Shown here one piece after another: positions 1-6,440 of a DNA stretch of 8,186 nucleotides. Source of the DNA: an uncultured Alphaproteobacteria bacterium (GTDB lineage Bacteria > Pseudomonadota > Alphaproteobacteria > Micropepsales > Micropepsaceae); NCBI GenBank assembly GCA_937942205.1, contig CALDFO010000352.1:1-8186 (forward strand), in the 5' to 3' direction. The number at the start of each line of letters is the position of its first letter. Positions within the stretch are counted from its first letter, which is position 1. Both the position numbers and the translations under genes were made by a program. The notes beneath the pieces were generated by a model that worked only from the letters and a program-made list of their open reading frames with translations, was not told where the DNA came from and did not search any database.

Positions 1-66
1 GCCGTCAGCGACGCCGATTTCAACAAGGTGGTGGATTATCTGGCCAAACACTATCCGGCGAAGTGA
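1..66 (+). CDS. C-terminal end of an unidentified protein (possibly cytochrome c-like)
   Basis: Frame 1 is open from the first base and ends at TGA 64-66, giving 21 residues that finish DYLAKHYPAK. The rest of the gene lies outside the window. A short amphipathic tail with a V-V-D-Y-L-A-K pattern is common at the end of class I c-type cytochrome domains, where the last helix reads roughly 'vvdYLakhf'. No haem motif (CXXCH) is visible because that part is missing, so this identity is only a guess. The stop abuts the stop of the convergent M13 peptidase gene with no gap: the palindrome TGATCA at 64-69 supplies both. Codon use matches the rest of the window, so I regard it as a real gene end. 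Confidence 0.6.
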   Translation, partial: AVSDADFNKVVDYLAKHYPAK

Positions 67-2127
67 TCACCACAGCCGCACGCGGTCCTTGGGATCGAGA
101 TAGTATTTCTGGCCCGGCTGCACGTCGAAGGCGGTATACCATTCGTCCTGGTTGCGGGTCGGCCCGATGACGCGGAACTCGGCCACCGTATGCTCGTTCG
201 ACAGGGTTTGGGTGCGGATGGCGCTGTCGCGCATCTTGGTGCGCCAGACCTGGCCGAAGGACAGGTACAGGCGCTGGTCGCCGGTATAGCCGTCCAGCAC
301 CGGCGCGGACTTGCCCCCCAGCGACAGGTGATAGGCCTTGCGCGCAATGGCCAGGCCCGCGGTGTCGGCGATATTCTCGCCCAGCGTGTTCTGGCCGTTC
401 ACATGCAGGCCGGGCAGCGGCTCATAAGCATTGTACTGCTGGACCAGGATCGCGGTGCGGGCGTCGAAATTGGCGCGGTCTTCCTTGGTCCACCAGTCCT
501 GGAAGACGCCCTTGGCGTCATACTTGCTGCCCTGGTCGTCGAAGCCGTGGCTGATCTCATGGCCGATCACCGCGCCGATGGCGCCGTAATTCACCGCATC
601 GTCCGCCTTGGGATCGAAGAAGGGCGCCTGCAGGATGCCCGCCGGGAAGACGATCTCGTTCAGCGAGGGATTGTAATAGGCGTTGATGGTGCTGGGCGTC
701 ATGCCCCATTCCAGCCGGTCCACCGGCTGGTTGATGCGTGACACGTCGCGATTCCACTCGAACACCGCCGCGCGCTGCACATTGCCGACCAGATCGCCGC
801 GCCGGATCTCCAGCGCCGTATAGTCGCGCCACTTGCTGGGATAACCGATCTTGGGCGTGAAGTTGCGGATTTTCTCCAGCGCCTTCTCGCGCGTCGCCGG
901 GCCCATCCAGTCCAGCGTGTGCAGATCCTGCTCGAACGCCTTGAGCAGATTGGCCACCAGCACATCCATCTTGGCCTTGGAGTCCGGCGGGAAATAGCGG
1001 GCGACATACAGCTTGCCCAGCGCCTCGCCCATGGTGCGGTCCAGCAGGTGCACCCCGCGCGTGCCGCGGTCGAGCTGCTGGGTGCGGCCCGACAGCTGGG
1101 TGCCGTAGAAGGAAAACACCAGATCGTCGAACCGTTTGGGCAGATACGCCGAAAATGTCCGCAGATAATGCACCGTCAGATAATCGCGCCAGGTCGAAAC
1201 CGGCGTGTTCTTGAAGACGGCGGCCAGCGGACCGAAGGCGGTGTTCTCCGCCACGATCACATAGCGTTCATGACCGGCGCTGGTCTTGAAGGGAATATGA
1301 GTCTCGCCCAGAAAGGCGTCCCAGGGGAAATCCGGCGCCAGCGTCTTCAACTGCGAGGCGGGCATGGGATTGTAGATCTTGTCGGCGTCGCGGCGGTCGG
1401 CGCGGGTCCAGGACACCTTGGCGATCTCGGTCTCCAGCGCCAGGATGCGGTCCGCCCGGGCTGCGGCATCGGGCAGCCCGGCCAGGGTCAGCATGTCAGA
1501 CAGATATGTGCGATACGCCTCGCGGGTCTTGGCGATGGCCGCATCGCCCGACAGGTAATAGTCGCGATCGGGCATCCCCAGGCCCGATTGGCCCAGATTC
1601 ACCGAATAATTGTCGGGATTCTTGTCGTCTATGCCGATGCCGATATTGTAGATGCTCATGGTGGCCAGCTTGACCGAGGCCATCGCCCTGGCGACGTCAT
1701 CCAGGGATTTCAGCCCCGCCAGATAGCGCAAATCCTGCTCGACCGGCTTCAGCCCCCGCGCCTCGATGGCGGCGGTATCGGTGAAGCTGTCATACAGGTC
1801 GCGCAGCTTGCGCGCCTCGTCCGTCAGGCGGGAAGCCCGTTGCGCGTCCGGCTTGGCGAGATCGTCGACGATGGACTTGAGACGCTGCTCGCTCTGGATC
1901 TGCAATTCCTGGAACGAGCCCATGCTGGAGCGGTCGGGCGGGATTTCCGCCGTCTTCAGATAGCCGCCATTCACATGCAGGAAGAAATTATCGCCCGCCT
2001 TCACCGCCGGATCGAGCGAGGTCAGGTCCACGCCCCATTTGCCCAGCCGCGCCGAATCCTGCGCCCAGACCGCGCCGCCCGAAAGCAACGCACCGCAAAG
2101 CAAGGCCAGGGCCGGAAGTCGGGACAT
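67..2127 (-). CDS. M13 family zinc metallopeptidase (neprilysin/PepO type), exported
   Basis: The product is 686 aa, the usual length of the bacterial M13 family, and is complete. Residues 1-22 form a Sec signal peptide (hydrophobic LPALALLCGALLSGG, probable cleavage after VWA22). The internal Cys does not sit in a lipobox, so a soluble periplasmic enzyme is more likely than a lipoprotein. The N-terminal M13 domain covers about 35-440 and the catalytic domain about 480-686. The zinc motif is HEISH (523-527), the third ligand is E584 in GENIAD (583-588), and NAYYNPSLNEIVFPAG (482-497) is the family's substrate-cleft motif. H646 and R652 fit the conserved C-terminal His and Arg. The protein ends RVRLW, like the family's C-terminal tryptophan motif. 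The family cuts small to medium peptides. GGAG lies 6 nt upstream of the ATG. It is the last gene of a probable four-gene operon, 30 bp after the DUF5666-like gene. The natural substrate is unknown. Confidence 0.95.
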   Translation of the reverse strand: MSRLPALALLCGALLSGGAVWAQDSARLGKWGVDLTSLDPAVKAGDNFFLHVNGGYLKTAEIPPDRSSMGSFQELQIQSEQRLKSIVDDLAKPDAQRASRLTDEARKLRDLYDSFTDTAAIEARGLKPVEQDLRYLAGLKSLDDVARAMASVKLATMSIYNIGIGIDDKNPDNYSVNLGQSGLGMPDRDYYLSGDAAIAKTREAYRTYLSDMLTLAGLPDAAARADRILALETEIAKVSWTRADRRDADKIYNPMPASQLKTLAPDFPWDAFLGETHIPFKTSAGHERYVIVAENTAFGPLAAVFKNTPVSTWRDYLTVHYLRTFSAYLPKRFDDLVFSFYGTQLSGRTQQLDRGTRGVHLLDRTMGEALGKLYVARYFPPDSKAKMDVLVANLLKAFEQDLHTLDWMGPATREKALEKIRNFTPKIGYPSKWRDYTALEIRRGDLVGNVQRAAVFEWNRDVSRINQPVDRLEWGMTPSTINAYYNPSLNEIVFPAGILQAPFFDPKADDAVNYGAIGAVIGHEISHGFDDQGSKYDAKGVFQDWWTKEDRANFDARTAILVQQYNAYEPLPGLHVNGQNTLGENIADTAGLAIARKAYHLSLGGKSAPVLDGYTGDQRLYLSFGQVWRTKMRDSAIRTQTLSNEHTVAEFRVIGPTRNQDEWYTAFDVQPGQKYYLDPKDRVRLW

Positions 2128-2157
2128 GCGATTCTCCGATCAGGATGAATGGAAAGT

Positions 2158-2928
2158 CTAAGGGGCCGATTGCGGCTTTTCCACGGTGGCGGCTTTCTCG
2201 ATCACCAGGCCCGGCGTGACGGCGCGGCCATCCGGCCCCTTCACGACGGTTACCGTGACGACCACGCCCGGCTCCAGCAGACTCCGGTCGCCCAGCGTCA
2301 GCACGGTGACGGCGGTGTCCGCATTCACCTGCACCACCGCATCGGCCTTGCATTCCAGGGGGCTGGCCACCGCCGGCGGCGCGGCGCGGCCTTCGCAGAC
2401 GGTGCGGCCGCGGCCCAGCGGCGTCAGCACCGAACCGCGATAGGCCAGCGCCAGGGTGCCACGGCCGCGATCTTCGTCGGAGGCGAATTTCACCTCCGAC
2501 ACCACGCCATTGATCATGATGCGCCCGCTCTCGGGGAAACGGCCTTCGCCGGTGCCGCGCAAGACCTCCGGATAGAGATAAAGCTGGCGCGCGCGCAGGC
2601 GTCCGCTCCGGTCTTCGGTTACGCCCGCGCCGACAAAGTCCCCGGCCTGGATGTCCGCGAACGCCGCCGGCGCGGTGCCGACATAACGGGTCTGCGGCGT
2701 CACCGCCACTTGGAAGCGGGGATCGGCGGCGGAAGGTGTCCCCAACCGTTCCAGCGTCAGGCTTTCCCCGTCGAACAGCACCAGCCGGGCTTTTTCCCGC
2801 GTCACTGCCTGGGCGACCGGCAGGGTCAATTCCTGCGCGGCGGCGAGCCCGGAATTCGAGACAGCGCCCACCGCGATGCCCAAGGACACCACGGCGCGGC
2901 CAAGCCCGGAACGGATGCGGCGCGTCAC
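2158..2928 (-). CDS. Exported DUF5666-like protein of unknown function
   Basis: This reads as 256 aa from a GTG at 2928. The frame is open to an ATG at 3051, but that start would overlap the methyltransferase gene by over 100 bp and add a low-complexity S/T/R stretch. The GTG lies 16 bp past the methyltransferase stop and places a clean signal peptide at the N-terminus: basic TRRIRSGLGR, a hydrophobic stretch, then probable cleavage after AAA (29-31). GGAGG is present but only 2 nt from the GTG, closer than usual, so the start is not certain. The mature part looks all-beta. It carries a DIQAGDFVG segment (92-100) and a YPEVLRGTGEGRFP motif (119-132) of the kind I know from proteins annotated DUF5666, followed by a second repeat-like 'SLLEPGVVVTV' section (217-226). 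C178 and C193 could form a disulfide in the periplasm. No catalytic motif is visible, and the function is unknown. Confidence 0.8.
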   Translation of the reverse strand: MTRRIRSGLGRAVVSLGIAVGAVSNSGLAAAQELTLPVAQAVTREKARLVLFDGESLTLERLGTPSAADPRFQVAVTPQTRYVGTAPAAFADIQAGDFVGAGVTEDRSGRLRARQLYLYPEVLRGTGEGRFPESGRIMINGVVSEVKFASDEDRGRGTLALAYRGSVLTPLGRGRTVCEGRAAPPAVASPLECKADAVVQVNADTAVTVLTLGDRSLLEPGVVVTVTVVKGPDGRAVTPGLVIEKAATVEKPQSAP

Positions 2929-2944
2929 GGCCTCCGAAGCCGCA

Positions 2945-3709
2945 TCAACGGCGCGGCTTCTGGAATTTGAGCATGAACTGGTTGGTCTTGCCGCGAACGT
3001 CATTCTCGAACACCCGCTTGGTGCCGTCGTCGGCCGGGAAGTGCAGGTCATGGCCTTCCGCCACCAGCTTGAACCCGGCGGCTTCCACTTCCTGCTTCAC
3101 CGTGGCGGCCTTGATGCGATGCAGGCTGGAGGTGACGTCGGCGGGCGCATTGTCGGCGGCGGCATGATCCACCACCACGAAGACGCCGCCGGGCTTGAGC
3201 GAGGCGAAGATCGCCTTGTTCACATCCGCGACATTGACCCCGACATTGGCGTTGTGCAGGTCGTGATAGTTCAGCGAGGTCCAGACCAGGTCCACCGGCT
3301 GCGGCGTCACGAACTTGTCCAGCGGGCCATGGATCACGCCCAAGTTTTTGTAAGTCTTCTTGAGGTCCGCCATCTGGTTGTCGGGATCGCGGCCCTGTTC
3401 CTTGAGGCGGGCGTCGCTATGGGTGCTGAAATAGGCGTAGACTTGGCCCTTCTCGCCCACCGCGCGGGAGAAGATGCGGGTGAAATAGCCGCCGCCCGGC
3501 AGCAGGTCCACCACCACCATGCCCGGGCGCACCCCGGCGAAGGCCAGCATTTCGGCCGGTTTGCGGTTGGCGTCGCGCTCGGTATCGGCGGCGGGCCGCG
3601 CCGCATCGGCCACCGCCGCCTGAATGGCGGGCGGGATCGCGGCCGCGACGGCCAGCGCGGAGGACGCGAGCAGCGCCGCGCCCGCCAGAAGCATATGCAT
3701 GGATTTCAT
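2945..3709 (-). CDS. Exported class I SAM-dependent methyltransferase-fold protein (COG4798-like)
   Basis: The product is 254 aa. Residues 1-24 look like a Sec signal peptide (MKSMHMLLAGAALLASSALAVAAA, ending in an A-rich cleavage site; no lipobox). The rest has a class I methyltransferase fold. The SAM-binding motif I is VVVDLLPGGGYF (65-76) with acidic D68; a central strand follows at LVWTSLNYHDLHN (141-153); and the post-motif LKPGGVFVVVDH (171-182) is typical. The H/D-rich NYHDLHN segment matches what I recall of the 'predicted methyltransferase' group COG4798. The substrate is unknown. An exported methyltransferase is odd because SAM is cytoplasmic, so either it meets its substrate before export, or the fold has another role, or the N-terminus is not cleaved. 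The ATG at 3709 is preferred over an upstream extension to 3880 because GGGAG lies 8 nt before it and the extension would run into the lrp gene. It lies 17 bp after lrp and 16 bp before the next gene. Confidence 0.85.
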   Translation of the reverse strand: MKSMHMLLAGAALLASSALAVAAAIPPAIQAAVADAARPAADTERDANRKPAEMLAFAGVRPGMVVVDLLPGGGYFTRIFSRAVGEKGQVYAYFSTHSDARLKEQGRDPDNQMADLKKTYKNLGVIHGPLDKFVTPQPVDLVWTSLNYHDLHNANVGVNVADVNKAIFASLKPGGVFVVVDHAAADNAPADVTSSLHRIKAATVKQEVEAAGFKLVAEGHDLHFPADDGTKRVFENDVRGKTNQFMLKFQKPRR

Positions 3710-3726
3710 GTCCGGTCTCCCTGGTT

Positions 3727-4215
3727 TCAGTTTTTGCCCGCCGGGACGTCGATAGGATAACCCGGCGCGATCTTGGAAGCGTGAATGACCAGCGAGCTTT
3801 TCACGCTGGCGACATTCTTGTCCGCCGTCACCGTGTCGGTGATGAAGGTCTGGAAGGCCGACAGGTCGCGGGCCACGCATTTGAGGATGAAATCCACTTC
3901 ACCCGACAGCATGTGGCATTCGCGCACTTCCGGCCAGCGGCGCGCGCTTTCCTCGAACTGCTTGAGGTCGGCGTCCTTCTGGCTGGCCAGCCCGACAAAG
4001 ACAAAGCCCGTCACCTCGAAGCCCAGCGCCTTGCCGTTGAGGTCGGCATGATAGCCCTGGATGAACCCCGCCTTTTCCAGCGCCCGGATGCGGCGCAGGC
4101 AGGGCGGCGCGGTGATCTTGGCGCGGCGGGACAGTTCGACATTGGTGATGCGGCCGTCCGCCTGCAGTTCCGACAGAATGCGCAGATCAATGGCGTCCAG
4201 CTTGCGAGTGTCCAC
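3727..4215 (-). CDS. Lrp/AsnC family transcriptional regulator
   Basis: This is 162 aa from a GTG at 4215, the normal length for the family. AGGA lies 6-7 nt upstream of the GTG. The start agrees with the family's N-terminus (LDAIDLRILSELQADGRI, 6-23). The winged HTH covers about 5-65, with recognition region LSRRAKITAPPCLRRIRALEKAG (28-50) and the usual GYHADLN linker (54-60). The C-terminal RAM/AsnC effector and oligomer domain covers about 68-150, including VRECHMLSGEVDFILKC (97-113), the conserved G-x-x-D-ligand region. Such proteins bind DNA as dimers to octamers and respond to amino acids; the ligand here cannot be read from sequence. It is divergent from trxB, an arrangement I recall from other alphaproteobacteria, and it heads the operon with the methyltransferase, DUF5666-like and M13 genes. 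It may therefore control that operon, itself and trxB. The frame stays open far upstream, but that extension is antisense to trxB and lysR and is not real. Confidence 0.93.
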   Translation of the reverse strand: MDTRKLDAIDLRILSELQADGRITNVELSRRAKITAPPCLRRIRALEKAGFIQGYHADLNGKALGFEVTGFVFVGLASQKDADLKQFEESARRWPEVRECHMLSGEVDFILKCVARDLSAFQTFITDTVTADKNVASVKSSLVIHASKIAPGYPIDVPAGKN

Positions 4216-4234
4216 GGCCGGTCCTGAAAGAAAA

Positions 4235-4290
4235 GGGGCGGGCGCATATAACGCCGCCCTCCGCGTGCCCGCAATAATATTTCTCGAATC
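4235..4290 (-). promoter_or_regulatory. Candidate promoter and Lrp operator for the lrp operon
   Basis: On the minus strand TTGCGG (4274-4269) is followed after 18 bp by TATATG (4250-4245). This would start transcription about 20-25 nt before the GTG of lrp. The match to consensus is only partial. Overlapping the -35 is an AT-rich patch in otherwise GC-rich DNA. Its minus-strand ATATTAT (4280-4274) fits the AWATTWT core of the E. coli Lrp consensus, although the flanks fit poorly. A nearby GCGG-N5-CCGC inverted repeat begins about 4291. Autoregulation is usual for Lrp/AsnC proteins, so an operator here is plausible but unproven. Confidence 0.35.
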
Positions 4291-4366
4291 GCGGAAATCC
4301 CGCTGGAAACGGGTGCCAGGACGGCGAAAACTTAAGCTTATGCACCGGCACGGCTTTTGCCCCGGC

Positions 4367-4397
4367 TTGACGTTCCGCCGCGCTATAACGATATGAC
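4367..4397 (+). promoter_or_regulatory. Candidate promoter of trxB-lysR
   Basis: TTGACG at 4367-4372 is a near-perfect -35 box. The matching -10 is uncertain: TATGAC (4392-4397) gives a 19-bp spacer, while GATATG (4390-4395) gives 17 bp with a weaker match. The striking TATAAC at 4384-4389 is only 11 bp away and cannot pair with this -35. Transcription would begin about 25 nt before the trxB ATG. An 8-bp palindrome TAAGCTTA (4333-4340) lies about 27 bp upstream of the -35 and could be a regulator site. Confidence 0.4.
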
Positions 4398-4428
4398 ATA
4401 GCCAGACCTGCGAAAGCTGCAAAGCGCC

Positions 4429-5406
4429 ATGACCGCCCAACCTTCCCATTCCAAAGTCATCATCCTGGGCAGCGGCCCGGCCGGCTGCACCGCCGCCATC
4501 TATGCCGCCCGCGCCATGCTGGAGCCGACGCTGATTTCCGGCATCCAGCCGGGCGGCCAGCTCACCATCACCACCGAGGTCGAGAACTATCCCGGCTTCG
4601 CCGAGGCCATTCAGGGGCCCTGGCTGATGGATCAGATGCAGGAACAGGCCCGCGCCCTGGGCACCAACTTCGTCAGCGACACCATCGCCAAGGTGGATCT
4701 GTCGCGCCGCCCCTTCACCTTGCTGGGCGACAGCGGCACGGTCTACACCGCCGACACGCTGATCATCGCCACCGGGGCCAGCGCCAACTGGCTGGGCCTG
4801 CCCAGCGAGGACAAGTTCCAGGGCTTCGGCGTCTCGGCCTGCGCCACCTGCGACGGCTTCTTTTATCGCGGCAAGACGGTCGCGGTGGTGGGCGGCGGCA
4901 ACACCGCGGCCGAGGAAGCGCTGTTCCTGACCAACTTCGCCGACAAGGTGACGCTGGTGCATCGCCGCGACACGTTGCGCGCCGACAAGACCAACCAGGC
5001 CCGCCTGAGCGCCAACCGGAAGATCGACGTGGTCTATGACACCGAGATCGCGGAGGTGCTGGGCACCGAGGAGCCCAAGGGCGTCACCGGGGTGACGCTG
5101 CGCAACACGGTGACCGGCTCGACCCGCCAGTTGGACGTGCACGGCCTGTTCATCGCCATCGGCCATTCGCCGGCCACGGGGCTGTTCCAGGGCCAACTCG
5201 ACATGGACGAGAGCGGTTATATCAAGACCGCGCCGGATTCCACCCACACCTCGGTGGCGGGCGTGTTCGCGGCGGGCGACGTGAAGGACAAGGTGTTCCG
5301 CCAGGCGGTGACGGCGGCGGGCATGGGTTGCATGGCGGCGCTGGAAGCCGAACGGTTCCTGGCGGCGTCGCATTCGGGAGACTTGCCGCTGAGCGCCCAG
5401 GCGTAA
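4429..5406 (+). CDS. trxB: Thioredoxin-disulfide reductase
   Basis: This is a 325-aa flavoenzyme that passes electrons from NADPH through FAD and a Cys pair to thioredoxin in the cytoplasm. It is a complete, normal-length TrxB of the low-molecular-weight bacterial type. The N-terminal FAD dinucleotide fold has [16 protein letters not shown] (14-29) and the IQPGGQL loop (39-45). The redox centre is CATC (C138 and C141) in [13 protein letters not shown]. The NADPH fold has [10 protein letters not shown] (155-164) with HRR (178-180) for the 2'-phosphate. The C-terminal FAD segment is [23 protein letters not shown] (278-300). Only a weak purine stretch (GAAAG about 13-18 nt upstream) precedes the ATG, but the family N-terminus fixes this start. 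The lysR gene follows 18 bp later, so the two are very likely co-transcribed. Confidence 0.97.
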   Translation: MTAQPSHSKVIILGSGPAGCTAAIYAARAMLEPTLISGIQPGGQLTITTEVENYPGFAEAIQGPWLMDQMQEQARALGTNFVSDTIAKVDLSRRPFTLLGDSGTVYTADTLIIATGASANWLGLPSEDKFQGFGVSACATCDGFFYRGKTVAVVGGGNTAAEEALFLTNFADKVTLVHRRDTLRADKTNQARLSANRKIDVVYDTEIAEVLGTEEPKGVTGVTLRNTVTGSTRQLDVHGLFIAIGHSPATGLFQGQLDMDESGYIKTAPDSTHTSVAGVFAAGDVKDKVFRQAVTAAGMGCMAALEAERFLAASHSGDLPLSAQA

Positions 5407-5424
5407 ACGGCCAAGGGGAAACGC

Positions 5425-6321
5425 ATGGATTGGGACAAGCTTCGCATCTTCCACGCGGTCGCCTCGGCGGGCAGCTTCACCCATGCCGGGCAGACACTGG
5501 GCCTGTCCCAGTCGGCCGTCAGCCGCCAGATCAGCGCGCTGGAGGAGGAAATCTCCACGCCCCTGTTCCAGCGCCATGCGCGCGGCCTGACCCTGACCGA
5601 TGAAGGCGAATTGCTGTTCACCGCCGTCACCGATGTGCTGGGACGGCTGGCCGCGGCGGAGGAGGCGCTCAAGAATGTCCACGAATCCCCGCGCGGCGCG
5701 CTGAAGATCACCGCCAGTCACGGCATCGGCGCCTATTGGCTGTTGCCGCGGCTGGGCCACTTCCTGGCCCAGTATCCGGAAGTGGAAGTGCATCTGGTGC
5801 TGGACGACAAGGAACTGGACCTGGCGCAGCGCGAGGCCGATCTGGCCATCCGTATGCGCGCCCCGGTGCAGGCCGACCTGATCCAGCGCAAGCTGTTCAC
5901 GGTCCACTACCATATGTACGCCTCCAAGGCGTATCTGAAGGAACACCCCGCGCCCCGGTCGCTGGACGAAATCGCCGATCACAGCATCATCGTCTATGGC
6001 GAAACAGCGGTGCCCGAGATTCGCGACATCAACTGGCTGCTGGAAGCCTATAAGAAAACCGCCAGGCCGGGCGGCAAAGGCAAGATCATCCGGATCAACA
6101 ACATCACCGGCATCCTGCAGGCCACCGAGGCGGGCCTGGGCATCGGTGTGGTGCCCGACTATGTCGCCGCCGAGCATCCCAAGCTGGAGCGGGTGTTGCC
6201 CGAAGTGGCCGCCCCCGGTTTCGACGTGCATCTGGTCTATGCCGATGCGCTGCGCCAGTCCAAGCGCGTGGCGGCATTCCGCGACTTCGCGGTGAAATCC
6301 TCCAAGGACTGGCAGTACTGA
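5425..6321 (+). CDS. LysR family regulator, LsrB/VtlR-like
   Basis: This is 298 aa, full length for the LysR family. The N-terminal winged HTH (about 3-62) reads WDKLRIFHAVASAGSFTHAG, followed by LGLSQSAVSRQISALE (25-40) and GLTLTDEG (54-61). A linker helix covers about 63-90. The effector-binding domain (about 91-295) includes ELDLAQREADLAIRM (130-144) and NITGILQATEAGLGIGVVPDY (226-246). From memory, the N-terminus and the READLAIRM region closely resemble Sinorhizobium/Agrobacterium LsrB and Brucella VtlR, which also follow trxB and control AbcR small RNAs and envelope or stress genes. AGGGGA lies 6 nt before the ATG, which is 18 bp after trxB. There is no cysteine anywhere in the protein, so thiol-based redox sensing is excluded. 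A candidate AbcR-like RNA lies downstream, a likely target. LysR membership is certain; the LsrB/VtlR assignment rests on remembered sequence and context. Confidence 0.93.
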   Translation: MDWDKLRIFHAVASAGSFTHAGQTLGLSQSAVSRQISALEEEISTPLFQRHARGLTLTDEGELLFTAVTDVLGRLAAAEEALKNVHESPRGALKITASHGIGAYWLLPRLGHFLAQYPEVEVHLVLDDKELDLAQREADLAIRMRAPVQADLIQRKLFTVHYHMYASKAYLKEHPAPRSLDEIADHSIIVYGETAVPEIRDINWLLEAYKKTARPGGKGKIIRINNITGILQATEAGLGIGVVPDYVAAEHPKLERVLPEVAAPGFDVHLVYADALRQSKRVAAFRDFAVKSSKDWQY

Positions 6322-6346
6322 GACCCGTAGGGCCTGGTTGGCCCCG

Positions 6347-6394
6347 GTGGCGGTCGAAGTGGCGGTCGAGGCGGTGGTCGCAGTGGAGACCGTG
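6347..6394. repeat. Degenerate 12-bp direct repeat, about four units
   Basis: Units are GTGGCGGTCGAA (6347-6358), GTGGCGGTCGAG (6359-6370), GCGGTGGTCGCA (6371-6382) and GTGGAGACCGTG (6383-6394). The first two differ at one base; the others decay progressively. The array lies 26-73 bp past the lysR stop and just upstream of the candidate small RNA promoter. The 12-bp period would encode VAVE-like repeats, but no start codon or ribosome site supports a peptide. It may be a regulator-binding array or slippage-derived spacer DNA. Confidence 0.6.
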
Positions 6395-6406
6395 CCGCCG
6401 ACCGTC

Positions 6407-6434
6407 TTGAAAGCGCACGGGGCGGCACTATCTC
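6407..6434 (+). promoter_or_regulatory. Candidate promoter of the small RNA
   Basis: TTGAAA (6407-6412), a 16-bp spacer and TATCTC (6429-6434) would start transcription near 6441. The -35 is good and the -10 weak, which would suit an activated promoter. The -10 sits inside a perfect palindrome: GGCGGCACTA (6421-6430) and TAGTGTCGCC (6437-6446) pair over 10 positions (one G-U) around a 6-nt centre. A start at 6441 also gives the RNA its best fold, which is independent support for this placement. Confidence 0.5.
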
Positions 6435-6440
6435 TGTAGT

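Noticed and set aside
919..2148. 409-aa plus-strand open frame
   Set aside because: It lies antisense within the M13 peptidase gene, and its translation is R/G/Q-rich with no family motif.
2929..3051. N-terminal extension of the DUF5666-like gene to the ATG at 3051
   Set aside because: It would overlap the methyltransferase gene by over 100 bp and bury the signal peptide behind about 41 low-complexity residues.
2149..3760. Plus-strand open frames of 273 and 294 aa over the DUF5666-like and methyltransferase genes
   Set aside because: These are mirror-frame shadows with His/Gly/Arg-rich translations and no ribosome sites. The minus strand has signal peptides, a SAM motif and operon spacing.
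3710..3880. N-terminal extension of the methyltransferase to 3880
   Set aside because: It would overlap the lrp coding region and bury the signal peptide; the ATG at 3709 has its own ribosome site.
6338..6433. Possible small VAVE-repeat peptide read through the 12-bp repeat
   Set aside because: It has no ATG, only a TTG or internal GTG with no ribosome site, and ends at a TAG inside the small RNA promoter palindrome.
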